DNA from: Bombus terrestris
Taxonomy: Eukaryota > Arthropoda > Insecta > Hymenoptera > Apidae
Length of the DNA: 64,000 nt
Direction of reading: 5' to 3'
Assembly: GCF_910591885.1 (NCBI RefSeq)
Contig: NC_063280.1
Location: 4,278,001 to 4,342,000 of the forward strand
The notes beneath the pieces are model-generated. The model had not been told where the DNA came from. It saw nothing but the letters and a program-made list of their open reading frames with translations, and ran no database searches. Positions 1-12,000 of the stretch are shown here, piece by piece; the stretch's first letter is position 1, and every line of letters begins with the position of its first letter. Both the position numbers and the translations under genes were made by a program.

Positions 1-516
1 ACAATGTAATGTTAAATTTACGTTTCAACTTGATTTTACCTCTATAATAAATACGCATTAATTATAACCTGTCATTAAAATTTGTATTATTATCTTGTAG
101 ATTATCTTATACATATGTTAATTGAAAAATATGTTAATATCAGTTTTGTAAATAATTATACTAGGAAATGATATAAATATTTATGCAATGATTGAATGAA
201 AATTATTTGCATTATTATTAATAAAACATTAATTGAAAACATAAAATACGATTTAACATGTTTTCTAAGCATGTATATTTTGAATTTGCACATTGAGGAT
301 ATATTGAGGATTGTATATATTTAATTAACAAATATTGTCAAATTTTGTCAATACCACCTGACAAAATCCGCAATCACTTAGTTGCCAACCCAATATAATC
401 TTTAATAAAAAAAAGTCTCTATTAGGATCAACTATTCAAATCAACTTTCAAGATCAGCAAAACGAAATTGTGTAAACCTTTTTTAACCAAGTATTTTGCT
501 AACAATTGTTACATTA

Positions 517-590
517 GAGCCGCATTGGCTTAATGGACTAGGCTTAACTTCGTAATCGAGAGGACTTCGGAGTTCAAATTTTAATGGTCC
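517..590 (+). pseudogene. Degenerate tRNA-Arg(TCG)-like sequence
   Basis: This stretch resembles an insect tRNA-Arg with anticodon TCG. It has a D-arm-like segment (GGCTTAATGGACTAGGC), an anticodon-loop-like ACTTCGTA, and a T-arm-like GGAGTTCAAATTTT in the right order, about 74 nt in all. The acceptor ends (GAGCCGC and AATGGTCC) pair poorly and the B box is degraded, so it is probably not a working tRNA. It could be a tRNA pseudogene or the head of an old tRNA-derived SINE. The call rests on pattern resemblance only. Confidence 0.4.
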
Positions 591-1047
591 AGTCAATTTT
601 CAGTAGTTTTTCTTACCAAGAGCTCATTGGTGAACAGTGTAGCCATTGACTATCAGAGGCCTTCATTCTCAATGTCCACTTTTGACTGACATTTTTAACA
701 GTGCCGTAGACTTCGTCCCTTCCTATTCGTTTCCGAGTGTAATCATTAACATCAAAGAAATTATATTTATATTTAAAATCTTTTTCTGATTTAGTTTGAT
801 GTGATATATTTACATAATTTTAAACACAATTGTACACGATATCAAACTTAAAGTAATGTTATCGTTATTATTTATGGATTCTTTATACATAGTTATTTAT
901 AGGTTATTTTTGGGTTATGTTGTTCTATCAATATATCTTAATTAGTTATTATGTATTAAATGAACATTAAAAAAAAAATAAATAAATGATTATATACTTT
1001 TTATTTACGTTAATTTTGTCTTTTATTTGATTTCAGAGATTTATAAA

Positions 1048-2901
1048 ATGACAAAACGAAAACTAAAATCTGATAATGAATCAAGACCAAAGAAAAATAA
1101 AACAGAAAATAACAATGATATATATAACAATATAAAAAATAATAAAGATAATAAACTTAAAATTAAAAAGACAGCAAAGGAAAAAAGTGAAGAAGTTGTA
1201 ACAAAAGATGGCAAAGAGAATCATAATATCAACAATATAAATGGGAAATCCAACATGGTAAATAGCAACTCTATGGAAAAGCCAAATTGGCAAGAATTTA
1301 AAAAGAAAAAGAAAGAAATTAGAGAAAAATATAAAGCCAAACGTTTCAGTAATATTTATGATATATCGATTGTAACAAAACAGCTTGGTGAAAAATTACG
1401 TAGGGTTGACTGTTCAAAACTGGAACGTAAAAGATTAATTTTAAAGGCACATGATTTACTAAAAACTAATTACAATAAAATAATATTTACACATGATATG
1501 TCTCGTATCATTCAGTGGATCTTCAAGTATAGTGACGCAGAGATTCGACAGGCTATTTCTAAGGAATTGAAACCTTCATTTTTGTCTATGATTGAATCAA
1601 AATATGCAAGGAATTGTATAAAAACAATGCTAAAGTATGGATCTCAAGAAACTAGGCATGAAATTATTTCTACTTGTTATGGTAATATAGTAAGATTCAT
1701 GAGTCATTCTGTATCTGCTCCATTATTGGAACTTATGTATTCAACATGGGCTACAGAAATAGAGAAGAGATACTTTAAACAAGAATTTTATGGTGACATG
1801 TATAAACAGGCTAAAGATAAAAAAATTAAGACTTTGTCTGATACTTATGTAATTGCAGAAGATATGAAAGCAGCAACATTGTCTGCAGTAAAAGGAAATT
1901 TAATGAGAATATTAAATAAGAAATTTTTAAATTCCACTCTTTTGCACTGTGTCCTTTTAGAATTTTTAAATAATTGTTCTCTTGAAGATAAAAAAGAAAT
2001 AATAGCTATGTTAAAAAGTTCGATAGTAGAATTGTCTCAAACAAAATTTGGTTCACAAGTTGCTGTAATATGTATATGGCATGGCTCAAACAAGGACAGA
2101 AAAATCATTATGAAATCTATTAAAGGTAATATAAAAAATATTTCAATGTCTGAGTATGGATATTTGATACTATTAGCATTATTTGATTCGGTAGATGATA
2201 CTGTTTTAATAAAAAAAATTATATTCTCAGAAATACAAAATGATCTGACAGATATAGCATTAAATGATCATGGAAAACATGTAATATTGTATTTAGTAGC
2301 TAGAAGAAATTCCCATTATTTTGCTCCCAGTATAGTGAAATACTTGGAGCAAGGGGACAACAATGCAACAAGCAAAAAACCAGCTCATATAAGAGAGAAA
2401 GAACTTTTAGATTTAATTTCTGATTCACTTCTTGAATCTGTAATTATAAACACGCCAATTTGGATGTCCAACAGTTCTATTGCAATGATAACATTAGCAA
2501 TACTGAAAGTAGGTACTAAAGAAAAATTAGAAAAAGCCTTCGAAGCTATCACTATATTTATCACAGACTTAAAATCAAAGATTAAAGAAGGAGATGAAGA
2601 ATATAAACCTATTGAACATGCCGGTTTACATATGATGTTAAAAAAGCTAATACAGAATGATAAAGAGTTGCAAGAGAAAGGTGAAAGTACATTTGGAAAA
2701 ATATTAGTTAATCATTTAGAAACAAATATTATAGAGGAATGGATAGAATGCAATAGAGGATGCTTTTTGTTTGTATTATTACTAGAAAATGGAACAGTGC
2801 CCACTGTGAATACTATACTTTCTAAGTTAAAGCCAGTGATGAATATTTTGAAGTCAAAATCAAATCCAGGTGCCAAAATCTTGTTAAAGAAGTTAAAATA
2901 A
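1048..2901 (+). CDS. PUM3: Pumilio homolog 3 / Penguin (PUF-A family) nucleolar protein
   Basis: The family (human PUM3/KIAA0020, Drosophila penguin, yeast Puf6) comprises nucleolar RNA/DNA-binding proteins with PUF-type helical repeats and a CPL domain, linked to large-subunit ribosome biogenesis. The protein is 617 aa, close to the usual ~650. The first ~100 residues are rich in Lys/Asn and suit nuclear or nucleolar targeting; the run WQEFKKKKKEIREKYKAKR marks the conserved beginning. The middle carries PUF-like helical repeats, for example SKYARNCIKTMLKYG, TKFGSQVAVICIWHGS and LNDHGKHVILYLVARR. The C-terminal ~200 residues fit the CPL region. An earlier in-frame TTG exists at 1027, but a splice acceptor (TTTCAG) ends at 1036, so the ATG at 1048 at the start of this exon is preferred. 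A non-coding first exon upstream is likely. The coding region is a single uninterrupted exon, unlike its neighbours. Confidence 0.93.
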   Translation: MTKRKLKSDNESRPKKNKTENNNDIYNNIKNNKDNKLKIKKTAKEKSEEVVTKDGKENHNINNINGKSNMVNSNSMEKPNWQEFKKKKKEIREKYKAKRFSNIYDISIVTKQLGEKLRRVDCSKLERKRLILKAHDLLKTNYNKIIFTHDMSRIIQWIFKYSDAEIRQAISKELKPSFLSMIESKYARNCIKTMLKYGSQETRHEIISTCYGNIVRFMSHSVSAPLLELMYSTWATEIEKRYFKQEFYGDMYKQAKDKKIKTLSDTYVIAEDMKAATLSAVKGNLMRILNKKFLNSTLLHCVLLEFLNNCSLEDKKEIIAMLKSSIVELSQTKFGSQVAVICIWHGSNKDRKIIMKSIKGNIKNISMSEYGYLILLALFDSVDDTVLIKKIIFSEIQNDLTDIALNDHGKHVILYLVARRNSHYFAPSIVKYLEQGDNNATSKKPAHIREKELLDLISDSLLESVIINTPIWMSNSSIAMITLAILKVGTKEKLEKAFEAITIFITDLKSKIKEGDEEYKPIEHAGLHMMLKKLIQNDKELQEKGESTFGKILVNHLETNIIEEWIECNRGCFLFVLLLENGTVPTVNTILSKLKPVMNILKSKSNPGAKILLKKLK

Positions 2902-5900
2902 ATGAATTATTTATATAATGTTCAATTCTGGATAATTCAGGGACCGATTCTTAAGTCTGAAAATCGAGTTTATTGTAACAATACTTAAATAAAATACAGA
3001 GGTAAACAACAATTAATGATAATTAATAACAATAAATAATAATGAATAACAAAGCTTTGTACAAGATCTACCTGAAAATCGACAATCGATTTTCCACGTC
3101 CTAAACTACTTCTCTGTCAATCTTCAATACTATAAATAATAATTTCCTTCTTGTAACCGTGTCTATTTCTAATGCTCGAAATACTTTTTCTTCTCTAACC
3201 GTCCGTCTGTGTAATGACTTTGGCAAATCGGTTATCTGTAACGACAAATAAGGTCGTTATCCGTTAAACAGAGTAGGCTTTTTGTTTATCCGCGTTTGAA
3301 CTCTTAGAGAGTTAACATTTATGTAGATAAATAATGAGCAACAAAGATTGTACTAAGTTGCAAAAATAAAAATTATAAATACTAAATCATGTTTTGATAG
3401 AAATTATAAGGATGTTTAACATGTATGAGTGTACGTTACTGAATTTCATTTATAATATAAATATTAGTAATAATTCCTTTTTTCATCTTTTAAATTTGTT
3501 AACATATATAAATAATTATGTAAAAATTATACATAATATAATGTATAGTTGTTACTTACGTATTATATATTATTTTATTACACTTACTTGTACCTACCTA
3601 TACAAATGCACAAGTATATGTAAATTTGTGTTTCAAATGCAAACTTTATTAATTTTATTTATTTAGTAAAGTTACTCCATTATTCCATTATCATTTGAAA
3701 GGAAAGGTTTTCTTTTCTTCTCCAAGAAGTATATAATAAACAATTAATTTCTTTTTCTGAGGGAACTAAATTTAATTATTGTGCGATTTTGTTATTTCCA
3801 TATCTGTTCATATCGTATAGGACAGTTTTTTGTAGAACAGTACAATAAAATAGGTTCTTGTATAGACTAGCCTGGAATTAAAAAGAGCAGATCCCTAACT
3901 TTATAAGTTTTTGTATATGAGAGCATGGAACGCTTTCAACACTTGGCAGCGGGTGCAGCATCTGGAACAACTAAACTGCAACAACTTATACTTTTATATT
4001 TGACACGTATATTGAAAAGTAAATTTGTTTTTAGTTTTTTTTTTAATTCATTAAAAAGTTGTGTAACTATCAACGCTATCTATAATATATATAAATATCA
4101 TGTCCTAAATATTATTCATGACTGAAAAATTTCAATGTTATTAAATTTTTTATTGAAAAAGGAATATTATAGTATAATTTTAGAGTTTACAAATGTATCT
4201 AATAATAAAAAAATATTTATATTATATAATATTCATTAAACATTAGTTAGATATAAAATAATAATAATATTATAATCATAATAATCATATATATAACTCA
4301 AATACATTATTATAATACCGCTTTTTCCTTCTATTCCCCTTGCTAGGTGACCTACCGTGAATCGAGTACGCGATTGCATTAAAGGGAGAGAGAAAAAGAA
4401 ATAACCGAGTACGACCTATTTTTACACGATGGCGTTACACAACGAATTTTAACTTCTTGATTGAAGCGCCTTACTGCGGCTAAATTGACTAACATCGTCT
4501 GGTCACTAAGAAGTTTTTATTACCTTCCCATTACAGAAGTTTCCAGACCTATATGTACACAATTGTATATTTTTACTGATAAATAATTTTGGCATTTAAT
4601 CAATTAATATGAGACATTAAAATTCTTCTATTCGATGACCTTGGCTACGCAACTGAACAATTCATTTTTGTCGCACCAATATTCACACTATGGAATGCCA
4701 CAAGATAATATATATACTTACATTCTTAAAATTAACATTATGTGGCGCTTACTTAAAATGACTATGGAGACTAAAAAGTAGACGAAAAGAAGGATAAAGG
4801 AAGAAGGACGGGAAAAGAATGTTTCGTGAACTTGCTATAGCTAAATTCGTTATCAATACTCATCAATCAACAAAACTCATCAAGTTTTGTCTAGCAAACC
4901 CTGCCTTAGACATAGGGATAGGAGAGGTTGTGCGGAAATCATATTTGTAGAACGTACTTGGAGTAGGAACACTAGTGAGAAAATCTCACATGTCATAGAC
5001 TTCTGGTAGCAGAGAGGAGAAAATCCCTACATAATTTCACCAGCTTTGTTGCGTCAATGATCATATAACCATGTTTCGACACTCGTTAAAACTGAAAACT
5101 GAGAAAACTGAAGTCATGAAAACTGAGTCATTAATAATCGTGAGAAATATGGTCTTCGTGCAACATAAACAGAAACAATTAGAGTGTCTCTGCTTTATCT
5201 GAGACATTCATAGCATTCACGAATGCGTAGAATACAACCTTCTTATCTTCTGTGTTATTTTTCATAACTTAATTTTCTAATAGTTTTTTTCTAGGTTTCA
5301 GCTGGTTTCGGTATATAAGTGGTCGTTACCTATTTGTTTTAGGTTTTCCCTTTGGGTCAACAGTACCATTCGCAAGGACTAACTGTCCCTGTATTACTTA
5401 ACGAAAAACGTTCCTTCGGTTTTCCACGCTTTCTCTTCTTATTATTTTTATCTTTTTTCAAATTCTCAAATCTCATTCTCTCTTTCTCTTTTTCATATCA
5501 ATAGCGCACGAGTTGAATGTGCTCAATGCAGCTTGTGCAGTGTTCTTGTAACATCTGAAACTTGTTTATATGATCATGGCTGGAAAGGGTTGGCTTTAAG
5601 GGCGATTGGGGTTTGGGATCCCTACAAATTTTTTTGATAGTGTTGAAGAACATTCATGCTAAATTTGGTACGGATACGTTGAACAGTACAGAACCCTTTT
5701 CAGAGTATACATACATATTTTTACTTTAGAGTTTTACTAGAGATTTTTACTTTATATATAGATATAAATATACTTTTCTTATCTTTTTATAATACAATAT
5801 GAAAAATTAGAAACAATAAAAAGTATTGACTCTAAATTGTGTATTACTATGCACTTGTTTTTAGCTACATAAGTATCATTAAATAAACATGTATTAGTAG

Positions 5901-6001
5901 ACATTATACACTTCGTCATTGTTTTAAAAGGTTTGAACAAGAAGTTACTAACTTCCGCATATGTACCATTGATTAAAAAGTACTAAAATTAATTATTATC
6001 T
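2902..6001. other. Intergenic region between convergent PUM3 and ECPAS
   Basis: This is AT-rich sequence between the 3' ends of two convergent genes. It contains a dispersed repeat copy at about 4157-4511 (listed separately). Short open frames at 3394-3666 and 3925-4125 lack recognisable motifs. No RNA gene was recognised. 3' UTRs of both neighbours presumably extend into the edges. Confidence 0.6.
4157..4511. repeat. Dispersed repeat, copy 1 (matches 43362-43703)
   Basis: About 350 bp aligns colinearly with 43362-43703. Shared landmarks in order include TATAGTATAATTTTA, AAAAATATTTATATTA, GAGTCGAGTAC-like and ATCGAGTACGCGAT, TTTTTACACGATGG, TTCTTGATTGAAGCGCC and CGTCTGGT-ACTAAG. Similarity stops abruptly on the right just after ACTAAG. 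No inverted termini or coding capacity were seen. It is probably an unclassified transposon fragment or SINE-like element. Confidence 0.75.
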
Positions 6002-9000
6002 TCATATCTTCAGCATTTCTTTAATATCGATGATTCTAGTTCGAATTTCTGGCTCATTATCCCTCGTTAATTCTGGTAATGCCTCTTGAATTATTAAAAT
6101 CATTTTATCGAATTGTTCATTATTGTTTGTAGACCGTAATTTTCTGCCAAGAGATAGAGCTATATTTAAGGCTTCCTTTCTTATTCTGGTATACGAAATA
6201 CCTAAAAAATATAAATTTCATATTATATAATTGTAGTTTTATAAGATAATAATACGATACATTTTTAGTTATAGACATACAATATGCTTACCTATACTAT
6301 GTTTTAAAATTTTATTAAACGTGTCACAAATCAAATTTAACTTTTCTCTTTCTTCAGTCGACAATTCCGAAATATTTATTTTAAGTAAAGCAAGTTTATC
6401 CACAAATAAATTAAGTGCTGATAGCATGGATATTTGTATTGTTGTAGATTGAACAGGAAACATCTTACCGTAATGAGTTATAAATTCTATACAATATTTG
6501 TCTAAACAAAAAAAGATTACAAGATAATTAAAGGGTTAATTAGTAATTCATATTTTTAATAGTTTAATTTAATAGTTTTCAAATGCAATAATAATTTACC
6601 TTGAGTGTCTTTACAAGATGGCCAAGCTTTTCCAAGTATTTCATAAACAGTTTCATATAATTTTATGATCTCATCTCTTTTTATCCTCTCTTCAGAGGAT
6701 AATGATTCATCTGCATCTTTCCTTGATAGCTAGATTATACAATATTTATATATCAATGTATAAGGTTGATCACTTCTTGCTTTTTATTGATAGTACATAC
6801 CGTTAACAAAATTTCTTGAACTATTTCGTATACCTCTTTAAACTTATCGATATTTAGTTCATGCAAAACTGTACCAAAAGCATGTAATGCGTGTCGGCGA
6901 TAGTCTAAAGCTTCATTTTTACTTTCCCGATGTAATATTTGTATTATATCTGCAGATATTCCACTGTTCTCTTTGAGAGCTGTCCTATATTTAGATTATT
7001 AAATTTTTAAAAATGAATATCACAAATGTAACATTGTATTTGCATACATTTAATAAGAAAAATGTTATATTGTTACATGCATACTTGCTATTACATGCCA
7101 GCGTAGCAAGGGCATTTAACAAACGATCTTTTCCATCCCAAGTTCTCCCGCGTAATCCATCTGTTAAAACCTTTAACAAAGTATCTCTTACAGTCGCATC
7201 AATATCGTTCCCTAACTTTTGTGCTAACGTATTAACTGCATTAGCCGCTTGCGCTTTCGTATTCCACGATGACGATTCTAATGACGTGCGTAAAATATTT
7301 GTTATTGGTTCTATGTTTTGTTTAATTCCTGCTTCGGTTCCTGGAGTAATTTCATTCCATAGTTCGGTCCATAAATTCATCATACTTTCATTTTCTATGA
7401 AAATACTGTAAATAAATATCACGATATTTACAAACTTAATTTCAAAGTTAAATACAAACCTTGTGTTTTTTGTGCATGCATTGCAAAGAAAGTAAGAGGT
7501 ATAACAATACTCGAATAATTCTTTAATACCTCCTGATTATAATTATTTATAGCTTGGAACGTTTGTCCAATTACTAACTTAGTTGAATCATCTGAAATTC
7601 AGAATTTTGTAAAGTTTGATCTTTCCTCTATAAGTTCTATAACTTTACAATCTTTAAAAAGATTTATTATATAATGCACACCTCGTTCCATATACCATGT
7701 ATTAAGTGTTTTAAATAATTTTTCAAGCCTTGATTCTTTTGCTGACCCGACTATATGTCCAATAGCTGTTGCATTATTTTTCCTAACGACAGAATTACGA
7801 TCCAATAATCCATTCATTAGCGCGTTTAGGACTTTACCTATATATAGATATTAAATCATAATAATTTTTAAACATTGTTTCTTAGACTGAATAACAGTTA
7901 TAGAGCAAAACTTTTTTACTAACCACTATAAGGTTGTAACTCTTGTTTGAAGTGAGTACTCAAAAGAATGATAAAGTGCAAACATGTAATTTTTGTTCCA
8001 AAACCGACACTAGATTTTATTAATTCTATCACTTTTGGCATTAATTCCTTTAAAATTTCTGTATCAATGTACTGTATACACTGCATTAGAAGGAAACATT
8101 GATGATTAATAAAATATGATTTTTTTTATATGTCTTTTGTCTTAAATCACTCACTTTTGTCATCGTTTCAGTAGCATAATGCTCCTTAGCAGCACTAGCT
8201 CTGATAGTGTCAATAGCATCTCGTGCCTCTGACATTGTTCCACATACATTACTCAAATATGATAAATTTGGATTTTCTGATTCACCAATTGTACTTAAGA
8301 GAGCAGGAATTAGTGTAACTAAAGATGGCTTAAGCAGAGTACCTGCTCTTGAAACTAACTGAGATACTGTTTGTAAAGATACCGTTCTTACGCTGCTTAC
8401 AACATTCACAGCTCCGATATCTAATAACACAGGTAAAATTGCTTGTAGAACTTCTTCTCCTTCTTTACCATAGGAAGAATCACAATATCGAACACAAACC
8501 TATATTAATGAATTGATATAAGATGTAAACAATATAACTGTACATACAAATATAATACGTATGTTATGCATACAATAAACGAATTGTTTCAATACAAAAC
8601 TTACTCTACTTAATGCTTTAATCGTATTTGTAGCGGCTAATCGAGTACCCTCATGAATATCATCCATTACTCGAAACAGTTTCTTCAATAGTTCTGGAGC
8701 ACATTTCGCCAAATTTAAACGAACATTTATTCTTAATAAATCTGCAAGTGCATTGCAACAACTCATTCGTACTCGCCATTCATGATTTGTTAAATTTTCA
8801 GTTATATCATATAAAATTTCTTTATGATATTGTTCAACCTATCAAACATAATTTTAAATAACAGTTACAAAGAATAAAAATATATTTTAGGCATTGATGT
8901 GTGGATATTCGAAAGTACAAGTATCTAAACTTCAGATTGGATTGAGGAAGAGATTATATCAGGGTAAAAAGAGAAAATACCCGTAATTTCGAGTATGCGC

Positions 9001-12000
9001 ACACTTCTAATTTTAAGTATTCTAAGCACTTCCACGTACAGCTTTACTTGTTGATGGAACAATCGCACGCCAAATACTAGACATACTATGCTGAATCTTG
9101 GGAGTAGGATCGAATTGATATCTGTATAAGCGTGGAATTATATTGGGTAAATATTTATTTAACTCTTCATTTGCAACTTTAGCAATTGCTGCAAATCCAA
9201 ATGCAGCACCTTTTTTAGATGTCCATACTGCATTATGATTTGCTAGATGCATGAAGTAATATACTAAATCAGGTTTTTGTAATTCTGTAGCCAAGGAACA
9301 AATTTCTCTGTACGTTGATAAATTACCACTATAAATAAAATATTTATAAAATTAAACTGAACCTATTAGATTGAAAATATAATATGTAAATTTATAAATT
9401 TATCTTACTTTGTTGGAGATTTCCCTAATTGACCTTCTTCAAATAATTTTGTATCTGATGTAACTTGTTGTACACTTTTACGTCCTTGTGTAAATTGATC
9501 TAGTATGCTAGAAACTAGAAGTTCCTTTTGTTCCTTGCTACTATTAATATGTATCAAACTAAGTCCTTTTGCTGCCATATCTTGCACTATATCTGTAATT
9601 AAAACAATGTACTTTAATAATATATTTCTATTTTCTTTTTTTTTAAATAGGAAATATATTGCGTAACTTACCACTATCATCTGAAAGAAAATCCATGAAT
9701 GCATGATGCAATGACGAAAATTTTTCTTTAATACACTCCCTTTGAATATTATATTTTAAAAGTGCTAATAACCACACACAGACGGCCTTATAACAAATAT
9801 TTATGGTAAAGAAAATGGAGGAATTGTAAAGTTAAATAAAAAAAATAAAAATAGATACCTGTCTCAAATTAGGATGCGGATCTTTATACATTCGAAGTAA
9901 TTCATCCAATGTTTGTATTAATAATTTAGTACTGATATTGCTGTAAGGTACTTTATGTTCAGTTGGTAATATTGTCCAAGCATCTCGTTTTTCTGGAGAT
10001 GCTTCACTTTGAACACAACAAACCAATGCTTCTCCCATGATCAAATGGATTTCAATGTCTTTTGTCTAATGAATATAAAAGCAAATTTAAAACGTACTCC
10101 TAAAATTTTGAATTATAATTACCGATGTAAATTTACCTCTTTGACAGTTGTAATTATTTTATTTACTATATATGGTGTATGAGGAAAATTTTCCCCTACG
10201 CACAAATAACCTAATGAAAGTACAGCTTTTTCTTTAATCTAGAAATATAATTAAATCAGTATTATATCTCATGAACTCAATAAATTTAGTAACTATTAAA
10301 ATACAAACCTTAGTATTTAATTTTACATTATTCAATGCTGAAAATAATATTTCTACAATTGCCTTTTTATTTGTTTCTCCCTCGCCTTCATCAGGTAATG
10401 GTAACCCACGTATTTTCCCCAAAATACCAATACTCTGAATTGCAGCATCCATTAACAAAATCGTATTATTGTGAAGAAAATTGCCTATAATATTTTTGGA
10501 AGAGAATTGAAAAATAAATTAATATTAATTTATATAACTAAATATGTACATACATATCATTTTCACAACATTAATATACAGATCCCAGTTAAAGAAATCA
10601 TTGTCCATGTCATTTTTTTTAAAAACTAGTCTCCTTTCCATCATACACGTTAAAGTTAGTAGTGAACCATGTTGAGCTTCTAAAGAATTTTTATCCATGA
10701 TGTTCATAATCTCAGAAATTTGAGTTCCAAACTCATTATTGGAAAGTTGAGTAGTTATTATGCCATAAATTTTAGCAACCAGTTGTCTTACATCTAACTT
10801 AGTAGATATAAGCAAAGTACGAAGCCATGATAACTCATTTTCATAAATTCTTGTCGCAAACTGTGGAACAGAACCAGTCACTTCCAATAAAGCTTGTAGT
10901 GAAGTTTGATCTGCATTATATAATTGTTTATGCATTATATCTTTCAATACAATTCTTGATATATTTTTAAGTTTATTAGAAATATTATATACAATTTTAC
11001 CTGCAGAAGCATGACTAAAAATTAAAATCATATCAAGATACTGATCTAATGTCTCTAGTTTATCCTTAGATAAATTTCTTAAATAATGTGTAATTAATGG
11101 CGTATATTCACAAGGATGCTGTAGTGGTTCATTGTATTTAGTAACATTAGCACTTTTTGCTAAACAAATACGGAGATAAGTAATTATCTGTAAAAAATAT
11201 TAATTATTTTCTCCAATCATAAAAAAATTGCCAATAACAATAAATTATTTTCCCATTGAATTAATTACCTCCATAAATACAGTAACATTATAAGGAAGTA
11301 TTTTATTTTCTACGTTCATTTTTTCATTACCAGCAGTTGACACTCTTGCTTGCATCTTTGAATAAATATAAGTAACAAGTTTTGGAAAATCTGGTAATGA
11401 AATTTGATTACCCTCTTGTTTATCACATTCATTTTTATGTGTAGTACCATATAAAACTTTTGTAGCTTCTGTTCTTATTTCATGTTTTTCATCTCCAGAT
11501 GCCAACAGTAAAAGATACCGAGAAGGTATATCGTCAGGAGGAAATACATTAGCAGCATAATGCATAGCCACAAATCTGTTCTCAAAAAATATTACTGACA
11601 TATAAGCTGATACATATGTATATTAGATACATATAATGTATCTAATTAATATATACATGCCTAACATTGGATTCCGGTGACTCAATATATGTAGATAATA
11701 ATCCATTCATCAGAGATATATTAACTTCGTCATCTTTATTAAGTACAAATGCAGATGTTATTGAAATCAGTGTATCTCTTACTGTTCTTCGTAAATCACC
11801 TTCATTCTTAAACATCAAGAAAAGTTCAGCTCAAACTAGAAACATTCTAGTAATATAACATACATCTGAACTTACTACTTTTTCTATTGCTAACTACATA
11901 CCGATACAAGTGCATCAAATAAATGACATGACAAGTTAAAATTTTTATCTATCACTGATGGAATTCTTTGTCCTAGTTGTCCAATAACAGTGTATGCCAT

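Noticed and set aside
3925..4125. 66-codon frame beginning MERFQHLAAGAASGTTKLQQ
   Set aside because: The first 20 codons look protein-like, but the rest is AT-rich low complexity and no partner exon or family is recognisable.
7013..7411. 132-codon plus-strand frame inside ECPAS
   Set aside because: Antisense shadow of a conserved ECM29 exon.
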